NCBI GenBank assembly: GCA_902826835.1
Contig: CADEGH010000019.1
Span: 1-64,000, forward strand
Reading direction: 5' to 3'
DNA length: 64,000 bases
Source: an uncultured bacterium
Lineage (GTDB): Bacteria > Planctomycetota > GCA-002687715
This document shows, piece after piece, positions 8,799-17,153 of the stretch; position 1 is the first letter of the stretch, and each line of letters opens with the position of its first letter. A model generated the notes under the pieces. That model searched no databases and was not told where the DNA came from. It saw nothing but the letters and a program-made list of their open reading frames with translations. A program made the position numbers and the translations under genes.

Positions 8799-9425
8799 TC
8801 AGACGGCCAGCAGCGGGCCCTGTCCACCCGGTGCCACATCCTTGAACTTCAGCGTCCCGGTTTCGAAGTCGTAGAGCTTGAGCGAGTCGACCACGATCTG
8901 GCCGGTCGGATCCAGCTCCAAGTGGCAGCGCAGCATAGGCTTAGGCGCCGGCCCCTCGTAGTTCATACCCTCGGCGTCGAAGCCCGACCCGTGGCAGGGG
9001 CACTTAAATTTGTTCTCGCTGGGCTTCCAGTCCGGCGTGCAGCCAAGGTGCGTGCATCGGGCGTAGATCACGAACAGCCCGGAGGCGTTGCGGCAGACCC
9101 AAATGCGGAACTTCTGCTGCCACTTGGTGTCGACGCCGAACCCGTAGTCGCTCGGGTAGCCGATCGTGAAACGCGTCTTCGGCTCGAACAGGGCGCGCGG
9201 GAAGAAGAAGCGGCCGAAACAGACGAGCAGCATCGTGATGAAGCCGGCGCAGCCGTGCCACACGAAGGCCCGGCGAGCCAGGTCACCCGAGGTTTTCGGG
9301 TCCAGCGTCGGGGGCGGAGACTTCGCCTTCGGGGGACGCGGCTTCAGCGCCGCCGGATCGACCGTTCTGGGGGCCGCAGGAGCCGCGGTGGCAGCACCGG
9401 CCTTTTCAACCTTGTCGTCAGCCAT
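8799..9425 (-). CDS. Rieske [2Fe-2S] iron-sulfur protein of the bc-type complex
   Basis: 208 aa. An Ala/Pro-rich cytoplasmic N-terminus (about 1-50) is followed by a single membrane helix (about 55-75). The Rieske cluster signatures are C124-T-H-L-G-C129 and C142-P-C-H145 in CPCHGSGFD, giving the expected two Cys and two His cluster ligands plus the disulfide pair. The protein transfers an electron from quinol at the cytochrome b Qo site to the cytochrome c partner. It is the first gene of the operon Rieske, cytochrome b N-terminal, cytochrome b C-terminal, octahaem cytochrome, HEAT/lipoyl protein. A likely sigma-70-type promoter lies about 110 bases upstream. No twin-arginine pair precedes the helix in the usual place, apart from ARRAF at 50-54. 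Confidence 0.95.
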   Translation of the reverse strand: MADDKVEKAGAATAAPAAPRTVDPAALKPRPPKAKSPPPTLDPKTSGDLARRAFVWHGCAGFITMLLVCFGRFFFPRALFEPKTRFTIGYPSDYGFGVDTKWQQKFRIWVCRNASGLFVIYARCTHLGCTPDWKPSENKFKCPCHGSGFDAEGMNYEGPAPKPMLRCHLELDPTGQIVVDSLKLYDFETGTLKFKDVAPGGQGPLLAV

Positions 9426-9543
9426 GGAGCCTTTCCGAACTCAGGAGAAGCCGTGCAGGGAGCAAGTGGAGTGCCTTCCCTGTTCTGCCCAGGACGCGTA
9501 GGCGGCCGAGGTCGTCGCCAGCGCTGAGCGCGGGGCGCGGAGG

Positions 9544-9572
9544 ATGGTAGAGAGGACTGGCCTCGCGGTCAA
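9544..9572 (-). promoter_or_regulatory. Putative sigma-70-type promoter for the Rieske/cytochrome b operon
   Basis: Read on the minus strand: TTGACC (9567-9572), 17-base spacer, TACCAT (9544-9549). This is a fair match to TTGACA-N17-TATAAT and would give a leader of about 110 bases before the Rieske ATG. Based on eye inspection only. Confidence 0.4.
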
Positions 9573-9654
9573 GACTGGGAACGCAGGAGTTGAAGCACGA
9601 CGAGGTGCCGCATACCTGCGGCAAAATGGCGCACGGGCGCTCTCCCTCCGCCGG

Positions 9655-9683
9655 TTGTTCGGCTCCCCCGCGGCGGGCATGAT
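9655..9683 (+). promoter_or_regulatory. Weak putative promoter for the copper-protein gene
   Basis: TTGTTC (9655-9660), 17-base spacer, CATGAT (9678-9683), about 75 bases ahead of the ATG at 9762. The match is modest, and high-GC promoters of this phylum are poorly defined. Confidence 0.25.
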
Positions 9684-9761
9684 GCGCTCGCCCCAATCGG
9701 TCCGAAATCTGCTCTTGTAGATCACCGGAGCGATCTTCGAACCCTCGAACAGGAGGATCCC

Positions 9762-10739
9762 ATGGATCTCAAGCAATGGATGGGCGCCGCTGGCGCCGGA
9801 ATCGGCGCGATCGCGCTCTCGTTTTTCCTCAACCGACCGACCAACATCCTCGAGCAGCCGGGGGTGCGCGCCCTGAGCGCCGAGCTCAACGTCGAAGCCA
9901 AGCCCGAGGTGAAGGTCCCCGCCCCGGAGATCAAGGTTCCGGCTCCGGCCCAAAAAGCGGCTCCTGCCACCAAACCGGCGGCAAAGCCGGTCGCCCCGAA
10001 GGCCGATGAACCCAAGGCCGCGCCCGCAAAACTGGCCCCGGCCGCCGCCACGACCCCGAGCACCCCTCGCGCCGCTGGCGAAAAAGGTGTGGCCGTCAAG
10101 GGCACCGTCACCTGGAAGGGTGATCCGGCCAAGAACGCCAAGATCGAAATGGACAGCGACCCGGTTTGCAAAGAACTCTGCGCCGGCAAGGACAAGTTCA
10201 AAGAGACCTACGTGATCGCGGATGGCAAGCTCGCCAACGTGTGCGTCTACGTCTCGAAGGGCCTGCCTGCCGACGGGAAGTTCCCCGCCCGCACGGAAAC
10301 CGTCCTCATCGACCAGGTCGGTTGCACCTACGTCCCCCATGTCGTCGCCATGCAGCTCGGCCAAAAGGTCGAGATCCGCAACAGCGACGCGACCACCCAC
10401 AACGTGCACTTCAAGTCCAAGCTCAACGGCGACTGGAACATGACCCAGTCCGAGAAGGGCACCGTGGATCCGAAGGAGCCTTTCAAGCGCGCCGAGCTCG
10501 GCACCGCGAGCTTCAAGTGCGATATCCACACGTGGATGGAGTCCCGCGCCCTCATTTTCGATCACCCCTTCTTCGCGGTGACCGGCGCCGATGGCTCCTT
10601 CGAAATCAAGGATCTCCCGCCCGGCAGCTACACCCTCACCGCCTGGCACGAGAAGGAGAAGGCGCAGACGATGGACGTCACCGTCACCGCGGACGCCACC
10701 GCCACCGCCGACTTCACGTTCAGCAAGGGCGGCAAGTGA
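9762..10739 (+). CDS. Exported cupredoxin-like copper protein with Pro/Ala/Lys linker
   Basis: 325 aa; start fixed by AGGAGG five bases before the ATG. A short N-terminal hydrophobic segment (about residues 8-24) could be a membrane anchor or signal. Residues about 40-110 are a repetitive Pro/Ala/Lys linker (VPAPEIKVPAPAQKAAP). The globular part has a type 1 copper-like ligand set: TTHNVH near residue 212, then FKCDIHTWM near 251-259 (Cys, His and Met in plastocyanin order). The C-terminal 70 residues are a carboxypeptidase-regulatory/beta-sandwich domain (GSFEIKDLPPGSYTLTAWHE). Similar proteins occur near planctomycete respiratory clusters. Lying between a bc complex and a caa3-type oxidase, it could be a periplasmic electron carrier or a copper donor. 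A terminator follows, so it is probably its own transcription unit. Confidence 0.75.
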   Translation: MDLKQWMGAAGAGIGAIALSFFLNRPTNILEQPGVRALSAELNVEAKPEVKVPAPEIKVPAPAQKAAPATKPAAKPVAPKADEPKAAPAKLAPAAATTPSTPRAAGEKGVAVKGTVTWKGDPAKNAKIEMDSDPVCKELCAGKDKFKETYVIADGKLANVCVYVSKGLPADGKFPARTETVLIDQVGCTYVPHVVAMQLGQKVEIRNSDATTHNVHFKSKLNGDWNMTQSEKGTVDPKEPFKRAELGTASFKCDIHTWMESRALIFDHPFFAVTGADGSFEIKDLPPGSYTLTAWHEKEKAQTMDVTVTADATATADFTFSKGGK

Positions 10740-10745
10740 TCGCCC

Positions 10746-10776
10746 GCCCGCGGCCTCACCCGGCGCGCGGGCTTTT
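10746..10776 (+). terminator. Rho-independent terminator after the copper-protein gene
   Basis: Seven-base-pair GC stem (10746-10752 with 10766-10772, GCCCGCG/CGCGGGC) followed directly by TTTT at 10773-10776, seven bases downstream of the TGA at 10739. Confidence 0.6.
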
Positions 10777-10784
10777 GTCCTAGG

Positions 10785-10830
10785 ATGGCAAAGGGGAACC
10801 GTCGGTCTGGCCGACGGTTCCCCTTGCCAT
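10785..10830. repeat. Long near-perfect inverted repeat (about 20 bp arms) upstream of the oxidase operon
   Basis: The left arm (10785-10805) and right arm (10811-10830) pair as ATGGCAAGGGGAACCGTCGG with its complement, with one unpaired A in the left arm and a five-base loop (TCTGG). No T tract follows on the plus strand, so it is not a classical terminator. It lies between the copper-protein terminator and the ctaC start and would form a very stable hairpin in a ctaC leader, or a bidirectional barrier. Function unknown. Confidence 0.7.
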
Positions 10831-10907
10831 GAACGGGGGGGATCAGTCATGATCCCGCGCCCCGGATGTTCCGAGGTCAACCCTGGCGTCTCACAAGGCC
10901 CAGCTCT

Positions 10908-12035
10908 ATGAAGAAGATCGTCCTTCCCGCCGTGTGCATGGCCGTTGTGTTCGGCCTCGGCTATCTCCTGAAGCTCGCCTTCGCGCTTCCGACCACGACT
11001 CTCGCCACGGCCCTCGCGGCCGATGCCGGAGCCGGCACTCGCTTCGAACTCGCCGACGGCGCCTCCTTCACGGGTCGCGGCAAGATCGACGTAGGCGGTG
11101 AAATCATCGTCATCGAGCGCATCAAAGAGGACGGCATTCGGGTCACCAAGGGATCCGAGCTCGCCGCCCGCGCCAACTTCTTCAAAGTGATGGAGCGCGG
11201 CGCCAACGGAACCACCGCGAAGGCCCACGCCGCGGGGACCTCCGTCAAAGCCACCGGGACCCTCTTTTTCCCGGAGAACAACGCGACCTACGGAGACGCG
11301 GTCGACCGTCTCTTCTACATCATCCTTTGGATCACGGGCATCGCGTTTGTGCTCACCGAGGGATTCTTCCTCTACATCCTGATCGCGTTCTGGGCGAAAC
11401 CGGGCCAACGAGCGCAGTACTCGCACGGCAACCACAAGCTCGAGCTCATCTGGACGGCGGTGCCGGCCCTCATTTTGGTCGCGCTCGCGATCATTCAGTC
11501 GGGAATGTGGACCGAGATGAAGATGAACCAGCCCGACGCCAAGGCGCCAGGGGTGGTGCAGATTCAAGTCGCGGCCATGCAGTACAACTGGTTCTTCCGC
11601 TACGCCGGCAACGACAACCAGTTCGGGACGGCCGACGATATCGCCACGATGACGATGCGAGCTCCGGTTGGGCGCAAGATCGCCCTGACCATCCGCTCAC
11701 GTGACACTCTGCACAGCTTCTTCCTTCCGAACTTCCGCCTGAAGCAAGATGCGGTTCCCGGCCTCGCGGTTCCCGCCTGGTTCGAGGCCATCCGCACCGG
11801 CACCTACCAAATCATGTGCGCCGAGCTTTGCGGCCTCGGTCACACCAGCATGGGGGCCGACCTCATCGTGCTGCCTTCGGCCGAATTCGACGAGTGGGCT
11901 AAGACCACCTCCGAAGAGTCGGCCGGCGCCAACGACGGCGTCGATCGCCCCGATTGGCACGGTCAAAACATGTGGTGGTGGTGGGATTCCGTCCCGACCC
12001 AGTCCGGCTTCGTGGGCATTCACCAGCCCCGCTGA
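10908..12035 (+). CDS. ctaC: Cytochrome c oxidase subunit II (CuA)
   Basis: 375 aa from the ATG at 10908 (protein start MKKIVLPAV); an upstream ATG at 10866 would add 14 polar residues ahead of the signal segment and is less likely. There is an N-terminal signal/anchor, an unusual hydrophilic insert of about 90 residues (about 45-120), two membrane helices (about 130-155 and 175-200) and the periplasmic CuA domain. CuA ligands are complete: LHSFFLPNFRLKQD carries the first His, and CAELCGLGHTSM near residue 304 supplies two Cys, His, Met and the bridging Glu carbonyl. No haem c motif is present, so this is not a fused caa3 subunit. It is the first gene of the oxidase operon and is followed after 22 bases by ctaD. 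Confidence 0.95.
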   Translation: MKKIVLPAVCMAVVFGLGYLLKLAFALPTTTLATALAADAGAGTRFELADGASFTGRGKIDVGGEIIVIERIKEDGIRVTKGSELAARANFFKVMERGANGTTAKAHAAGTSVKATGTLFFPENNATYGDAVDRLFYIILWITGIAFVLTEGFFLYILIAFWAKPGQRAQYSHGNHKLELIWTAVPALILVALAIIQSGMWTEMKMNQPDAKAPGVVQIQVAAMQYNWFFRYAGNDNQFGTADDIATMTMRAPVGRKIALTIRSRDTLHSFFLPNFRLKQDAVPGLAVPAWFEAIRTGTYQIMCAELCGLGHTSMGADLIVLPSAEFDEWAKTTSEESAGANDGVDRPDWHGQNMWWWWDSVPTQSGFVGIHQPR

Positions 12036-12057
12036 ACTCATTAGGCAGGAGACCTGA

Positions 12058-13923
12058 ATGTTCCTCCTCGAAGGCACGAGCGTGACGACGGATTTCTCCG
12101 TGACCCTGCTTCCCTGGAAGCTGATCCTGGGCCTGGCCGCCATCATGGCGATCCTGCGCTTCGCGGTTCCGAGCTTCTACCGGAAGTACCTGTGGTCGCA
12201 TGATCACAAGATGATCGGCAAGCAGTTCATGCTGTCCGGTCTCTTGTGGGCGGTGGTCGGAGGGGCCTTGGCGTTGGCGGTGCGCCAGCAGCTCGGGTTC
12301 CCCGGCTCGAAGGTGCCGATCATCCATGATCTCATGAAGTGGCCCGACTCCGGAATGCCGGGTGAAGGCTACAACGTGATGTTCACGATGCACGCCTCGA
12401 TCATGATCTTCTTCGTGATCATCCCGCTGCTCGTGGGCGCGTTCGGGAACTTTGTCGTGCCGCTCCAGATTGGCGCACAAGACATGGCCTTCCCATTCTT
12501 GAACGCCTTGTCGTTCTGGCTGATGTGGCCGGCGTTCATCTTCATGGGCTGCGCGTTTGTCGTCCCCGGCGACGGCGCGGGCGGCGGCTGGACCGGATAC
12601 CCTCCCCTCGCCAACATGGCGCTCGGCGACGGCCAAACCCTGTGGTGCATGGGTGTGTGGTTCGTCGGCTGGTCGTCGATCTGCGGCGCCGTCAACTACA
12701 TCACCACGATCGTGAAGATGCGCGCAAAGGGGCTCACCTTCTTCCGCCTCCCCCTCACGGTGTGGAGCATCTTCATCACCTCGATCCTCGTCCTCTGCGC
12801 CACCCCGGTGCTCGGCTCGGCGGTCACGATGATGATTGCGGACCGAACGCTCGGCAGCTCGTTCTTCGTGGCCGCGGGCCGCTGGGTCGGCAATGACCAA
12901 GTTGCCGGGGGTGGTGGCCAGTCGATCCTGTGGCAGCACTTGTTCTGGTTCTACAGCCATCCGGCCGTGTACATCATGGTCCTCCCCGCCATGGGCATGG
13001 TCAGCGACATGATGGCCGCGGGCGTGCGCAAGAGCATCTTCGGGTATCGCCCGATGGTGTACTCGATGGCCGGCATCGCCTTCCTCGGATTCATCGTCTG
13101 GGGCCATCACATGTTCCAGTCCGGCATGAACCCGGCGCTCGGCCGCACCTTCATGATCGCGACCATGATGATCGCGCTCCCGTCCGCGGTGAAAACCTTC
13201 AACTGGCTCGGGACCCTCTACCGTTCCCAGATGAAGTTCGACGTGCACACCCTGTGCGCGCTCGCGTTCGTCTCGATGTGGATCATCGGCGGCCTCTCGG
13301 GCATCTTCATGGCGGCCACGCCAGTCGATATCCAGATCCACGACACCTACGCCATCGTGGCCCACATCCACTACGTCGTCTTCGGCGCCACCCTCTTCGC
13401 GGTCTTCGGCGGCATCTACTACTGGTTCCCGAAGATGTTCGGCCGGTTCATGGACAAGAAGCTCGGAATGGCCCACTTCTTCCTGACCTTCATCTTCTTC
13501 CAGGGCACCTTCTTCCCGATGCACATCGTGGGGTCGCGCGGCATGCTCCGCCGCACCCAGGACCCCTACTGGTACGGCGACCTGCAGGGGATGCTGCCGA
13601 TCAACAAGTTCATGACCATCTGCGCTTTCCTCCTCGGAGGAGCCCAGATCATCCTCGCGATCAACTTCTTTTGGAGCATGTACAAGGGCAAGAAGTGCGA
13701 GGAGCGCAATCCGTGGAAGGCCAACTCGCTCGAGTGGAACACCCCCACTCCCCCGGTGGACCACGGCAACTTCGACCTGATTCCCCAGGTCTACCGTGGC
13801 CCCTACGAGTACGGCCTCCCCGATGGTCCGACTGACCATTTGACCCAGTTCGATCCGCCCGTCGGCAAGGGCGACGCCGCCAAACACGGCGCTCCGAACC
13901 AAGCCACCCCGCGCCACGCATGA
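12058..13923 (+). CDS. ctaD: Cytochrome c oxidase subunit I, A2 type
   Basis: 621 aa, about 12 membrane helices. Haem and CuB ligands are recognisable: FTMHASIMI (low-spin haem), FYSHPAVYIMVLP near residue 298 (CuB His and the cross-linked Tyr), GHHMFQSGM (two CuB His) and VAHIHYVVFG (haem ligands). The helix VI motif is YSHPAVY, not GHPEVY; the Tyr-Ser replacing the D-channel Glu is the mark of A2-type haem-copper oxidases. A good CAGGAGA ribosome site precedes the ATG. This subunit reduces O2 to water and pumps protons. The C-terminal 90 residues are an extra hydrophilic tail. It overlaps ctaA by ATGA, so the two are translationally coupled. Confidence 0.97.
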   Translation: MFLLEGTSVTTDFSVTLLPWKLILGLAAIMAILRFAVPSFYRKYLWSHDHKMIGKQFMLSGLLWAVVGGALALAVRQQLGFPGSKVPIIHDLMKWPDSGMPGEGYNVMFTMHASIMIFFVIIPLLVGAFGNFVVPLQIGAQDMAFPFLNALSFWLMWPAFIFMGCAFVVPGDGAGGGWTGYPPLANMALGDGQTLWCMGVWFVGWSSICGAVNYITTIVKMRAKGLTFFRLPLTVWSIFITSILVLCATPVLGSAVTMMIADRTLGSSFFVAAGRWVGNDQVAGGGGQSILWQHLFWFYSHPAVYIMVLPAMGMVSDMMAAGVRKSIFGYRPMVYSMAGIAFLGFIVWGHHMFQSGMNPALGRTFMIATMMIALPSAVKTFNWLGTLYRSQMKFDVHTLCALAFVSMWIIGGLSGIFMAATPVDIQIHDTYAIVAHIHYVVFGATLFAVFGGIYYWFPKMFGRFMDKKLGMAHFFLTFIFFQGTFFPMHIVGSRGMLRRTQDPYWYGDLQGMLPINKFMTICAFLLGGAQIILAINFFWSMYKGKKCEERNPWKANSLEWNTPTPPVDHGNFDLIPQVYRGPYEYGLPDGPTDHLTQFDPPVGKGDAAKHGAPNQATPRHA

Positions 13924-14873
13924 GCCCTTCCCGCGGCATCCATCGCTTCGCGATTCTGCTCCTGGTCGCGACCTTCCTCCTGCTCCTAGCGGGCGGACAG
14001 GTCACGAGCACGGAGTCGGGGGATGCCGTGCCGACGTGGCCCTTTCCGCTTCGCCTTCCGATGGTGGGCGGAGTCCTGTGGGAGCTCGGCCACCGGCAGG
14101 TCGCCGGACTGGTCGCGATCCTCACCACCATCCTCGCCGGGTGGTTGTTCATCACTCGCAATCGCCCGGGCGCCTACCCCTCCGGAACCGTGCGCCTCGG
14201 GATCTTCGCCCTCGTCTTGGTCCTGGCGCAAGCCGGTTTGGGCGGGGTGCGCGTGCTCGTCGGAGCCGCGGACCAGCATGCCGGGACCGCGCAGGAATCG
14301 CTGGCGGTGCGGGCCATCGGCATCACGCACGCCTGCGTAGCGCAGCTCTTCCTCTTGACGGTGGTGACCCTCGCCGTCCTGACGAGCCAAGGCTGGCTGC
14401 GTGGCCAGCGGATCACCGGGTCCCCGTTCCGCCGGCCCGCCGCCTTCGCGATCGGCGCGACGTTTGTACAGATCGTCCTCGGCGCGCTGCTCCGCCACGC
14501 CAAGTCCGATGCCACCTTGATCCTGCATATCAGTGGCGCCGCTTTGGTGTTTGTGCTCGCCTCGGTGGTGGCGGCCCGGGTGCGCGCGGGGTCAGACTCG
14601 GCGATCCTGCAAAAGCTGGCCCTCGCGCTGGCCGTGTGCCTCCTCCTCCAGGTCGCGCTCGGCCTCGCGAGTTGGTTGATCATCGATCGAATCACGGTCC
14701 GAACTCCCGAGTTCCGGGCCGAAGCCCTCATTCCCTCCTTCCATCTCCTGATGGGGGGAGCCATCCTCGCGCTTCTCCAGGCGCTCCACCTTTGGACCGG
14801 CCGCTCGCACACCCCGTCCGTCGGACGTGCCGACTCCAGTTCGCGGTCTCACCTTTCCGGGGCCGCGTCATGA
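13920..14873 (+). CDS. ctaA: Haem A synthase (CtaA/COX15 family)
   Basis: 317 aa, about eight helices. Characteristic family features are GGQVTSTESGDAVPTWP in the first periplasmic loop, ELGHRQVAGLV (haem-ligand His), THACVAQLF in the middle helices, and the second-half repeat with LRHAKSDATLILHISGA and LIPSFHLLMGG. The enzyme oxidises haem O to haem A in the cytoplasmic membrane. Its start overlaps the ctaD stop and its stop overlaps the ctaB start, both by ATGA, matching co-translation in the oxidase operon. Confidence 0.93.
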   Translation: MSPSRGIHRFAILLLVATFLLLLAGGQVTSTESGDAVPTWPFPLRLPMVGGVLWELGHRQVAGLVAILTTILAGWLFITRNRPGAYPSGTVRLGIFALVLVLAQAGLGGVRVLVGAADQHAGTAQESLAVRAIGITHACVAQLFLLTVVTLAVLTSQGWLRGQRITGSPFRRPAAFAIGATFVQIVLGALLRHAKSDATLILHISGAALVFVLASVVAARVRAGSDSAILQKLALALAVCLLLQVALGLASWLIIDRITVRTPEFRAEALIPSFHLLMGGAILALLQALHLWTGRSHTPSVGRADSSSRSHLSGAAS

Positions 14874-15766
14874 ATCTGCGCGTGGCCTCCCTTCCCCGCA
14901 GCTTTGCCCGGAGCGATGCGTTCGAGTTGGTCGGACTCATGAAGCTCCGTCTCAACTCGCTCGTGCTGTTCGCGGTCGGTGCGGCCCATGCCGCCGCGGG
15001 CGCGGAGTTTCGCCTCGGGCCCCTGCTCGCCACGCTGTTCGGCTCGTTGGCGGCGGCGGGGGGGTCGAGCGCCATCAACCAGGCGATGGAGGCCTCCCTC
15101 GATCGTCGCATGGAGCGCACGAAGGACCGGCCCTGCGCCGCCGGTCGGGTCCGCCCGAGCGACGCCAAGGCCTTCGGCGCTCTCCTTTCCGTCCTCGGCG
15201 TGCTCACGATCGCCTGCTTTGCCGGTTGGACGCCCGCCGCCCTGGTTCTGGCGACCGTGCTTCTCTACGTGTTTGCGTACACCCCCCTCAAAACCAAGAC
15301 CACCCTCAACACCTTGGTGGGGGCAATCCCCGGCGCTCTGCCGGCCCTGGTCGGCTGGACCTCCGCGGGCACTCCCCTCTCGCCGCTCGCGTGGAGCCTC
15401 TTCGGGATCGTGTTCGCCTGGCAGTTCCCCCACTTCCTCGCCATCGCGAGCATCCACCGCGACGACTACGCTCGCGCGGGATTCGTGATGCTGCCGGTGG
15501 TGGACTCCACAGGAGTGCGCACCGCGATCCACGCGATCGCCTTCGCCCTCGTCTTTCTTCCGATCGCCCTGCTCCCCGGGTTATTCCGGGCGGCGGGCCC
15601 GCTCTACCTCGCCGGCACCACCGTGCTCGGGGTCGGGTATCTCCTTTTTACCCTCCGGGCCGCCGTGCTCCGCACGCGTCAAGCCTGGCGGCACGTCCTT
15701 TTTGCCTCCTTGGTGGTTCTCCCGGGAGTCTTCGTCCTCTTGATGGTCGACCGGGTCACGGTCTGA
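14870..15766 (+). CDS. ctaB: Protohaem IX farnesyltransferase (haem O synthase)
   Basis: 298 aa from the ATG at 14870, which overlaps the ctaA stop by ATGA; a longer frame upstream is only overlap with ctaA. UbiA-family features: LMKLRLNSLVLF, INQAMEASLDRRMERTKDRP (the Asp/Arg-rich prenyl-diphosphate motif, with the first Asp replaced), YTPLKTKTTLNTLVGAIPGA, and FAWQFPHFLAIASIHRDDYA. About eight to nine membrane helices. It adds a farnesyl group to haem B to make haem O, the substrate of the preceding ctaA product. Confidence 0.93.
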   Translation: MNLRVASLPRSFARSDAFELVGLMKLRLNSLVLFAVGAAHAAAGAEFRLGPLLATLFGSLAAAGGSSAINQAMEASLDRRMERTKDRPCAAGRVRPSDAKAFGALLSVLGVLTIACFAGWTPAALVLATVLLYVFAYTPLKTKTTLNTLVGAIPGALPALVGWTSAGTPLSPLAWSLFGIVFAWQFPHFLAIASIHRDDYARAGFVMLPVVDSTGVRTAIHAIAFALVFLPIALLPGLFRAAGPLYLAGTTVLGVGYLLFTLRAAVLRTRQAWRHVLFASLVVLPGVFVLLMVDRVTV

Positions 15767-15791
15767 TCCTTCGCCTGAACGGAAACCTCGC

Positions 15792-16820
15792 ATGGCTCAC
15801 GATCACGCAGCGCACGGCGGTCACCACGCTCTGCCTCACATCCCCTCCGAGGGGAACTTCGACTTCACGAACGGCAAGTTCGCGATGTGGCTGTTCCTGA
15901 TCTCGGACGCGATGGCCTTCATCGGCTTCCTCGGCGCCTACATGGTGCTCCGCATGACCGCCCTCTCCTCGGCGGTCGACGGCGGACTCCCCTGGCAACC
16001 GACGTGGATGCTGCCGATGGATTTGATCCTCACCGGGATCAACACCTTCGTCCTCATTTGCAGTTCGGTGACCATGGTGAAGGCTCTGGCCGCGATCCAG
16101 GACGGCAACGTGCAAAAACTCCGGCTCTTCCTGGCCGGCACGATGCTCGGTGGTGCCGCGTTCGTCGGATTCCAAGTGTGGGAATGGAATCACTTCATCC
16201 ACGCCGGGATCACGATGCAGGGCTTGGTCGTGCCGAGCCTCGACGAGGCGATGGAAAACGCCCTGAAGGTGGACCAACACGCCAACAAGCTGGCCATGGC
16301 GAAGACCCTCTTCGGGGGACGCGACCTGAAGCAGCCACCGGAGGGCAAGACACTGGCCGATTTCGAGAGCGGCAAGTTCTCCGAGGCCGATTACCTCGCG
16401 CTGCCGCTGATCATGGTCGACCCCGAGAAGGGCGACAAACGTGCCGCCCAGCCGGGAGTGATTCATCACAACACCTACGCGGTGGCGCCGACCAAAAAGC
16501 AGCCCCTGATCCAACCTCGCGAGCTCCAGGCCGAGATCGAGGACGCGGAACCGGGTGACCGCGCCGCCGTGCTCGAAAAACACCGCTCGCTCCGCGCCAA
16601 GGTCACGAGCGGTTTCTCCTCGACCTTCTTCGTGCTCACCGGATTCCACGGGTTCCACGTCTTCATCGGCGTGATTTACCTCGGCATCATCCTCCTCCGC
16701 TCCTTCAAGGGGGCCTACTCGCGGGAAAACTCCAGCTCGGTCGAAATCGTCGGCCTTTATTGGCACTTCGTCGACCTGGTCTGGGTCCTCCTGTTCATGG
16801 TCATCTACCTCATCCTCTGA
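15792..16820 (+). CDS. ctaE: Cytochrome c oxidase subunit III with a large hydrophilic insert
   Basis: 342 aa, against about 200 for usual bacterial subunit III. A His-rich N-terminus (about 1-17) is followed by GKFAMWLFLISDAMAFIGF and further helices to about residue 135 (VGFQVWEWNHFI). The C-terminal three helices begin at STFFVLTGFHGFHVFIG (about 277) and end with GLYWHFVDLVWVLLFMVIYL. Between these lies an insert of about 130 polar residues (about 140-272), rich in charged residues and without a known motif. The family assignment is secure. The insert sits in the loop between two helices and would be extramembrane. 28 bases separate it from ctaF. Confidence 0.93.
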   Translation: MAHDHAAHGGHHALPHIPSEGNFDFTNGKFAMWLFLISDAMAFIGFLGAYMVLRMTALSSAVDGGLPWQPTWMLPMDLILTGINTFVLICSSVTMVKALAAIQDGNVQKLRLFLAGTMLGGAAFVGFQVWEWNHFIHAGITMQGLVVPSLDEAMENALKVDQHANKLAMAKTLFGGRDLKQPPEGKTLADFESGKFSEADYLALPLIMVDPEKGDKRAAQPGVIHHNTYAVAPTKKQPLIQPRELQAEIEDAEPGDRAAVLEKHRSLRAKVTSGFSSTFFVLTGFHGFHVFIGVIYLGIILLRSFKGAYSRENSSSVEIVGLYWHFVDLVWVLLFMVIYLIL

Positions 16821-16847
16821 GCCGGTAAGACAAGGAAGGAAAACACC

Positions 16848-17153
16848 ATGACTCATCACGACGATCATGCGGCCGAGGGACACGGGGGGCACGCCCATCA
16901 TCCCCCTTACATGAAGATCTTCGCTTGGCTGTCCGCCCTGACGATCATCGAGATCTTCGTTCCCTTCGTCTTCCACGCCAACAAGGCCATCGCGATCACC
17001 ATCCTGGTCGCAATCGCCATCTGGAAGATGAACCTCATCCTCCGCTACTTCATGCACTTGAAGTTCGACGCCTTGGTCTTGGGCCTCATCGCCGCGACCC
17101 CCGGCCTTTTGGCGCTGATCATGGCCAGTGGCCTTTTGATGGACTGGAACTGA
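16848..17153 (+). CDS. ctaF: Cytochrome c oxidase subunit IV (prokaryotic, CtaF/CyoD-like)
   Basis: 101 aa, His-rich N-terminus (HHDDHAAEGHGGHAHHPP) and three hydrophobic helices (about 23-40, 45-65 and 77-97). The motif ILRYFMHLKFDA is typical of the small subunit IV of bacterial haem-copper oxidases, a structural subunit. GGAAGGAAA precedes the ATG. Its TGA overlaps the ATG of the next small gene as TGATG. Confidence 0.88.
   Translation: MTHHDDHAAEGHGGHAHHPPYMKIFAWLSALTIIEIFVPFVFHANKAIAITILVAIAIWKMNLILRYFMHLKFDALVLGLIAATPGLLALIMASGLLMDWN

Larger units (their letters stand above)
9426..9761. other. Divergent intergenic region between Rieske operon and copper protein/oxidase side
   Basis: This stretch of 336 bases holds no convincing gene. 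It carries candidate promoters for both directions (listed separately) and a strong AGGAGG ribosome site just before the ATG at 9762. No repeat or hairpin with a T run was seen in it. Both flanking units are respiratory, so shared regulation from this region is plausible but not shown. Confidence 0.6.

Noticed and set aside
11899..13917. 672-codon minus-strand open frame opposite ctaD
   Set aside because: His/Asp/Glu/Arg-rich translation typical of an antisense shadow; ctaD on the other strand is certain.
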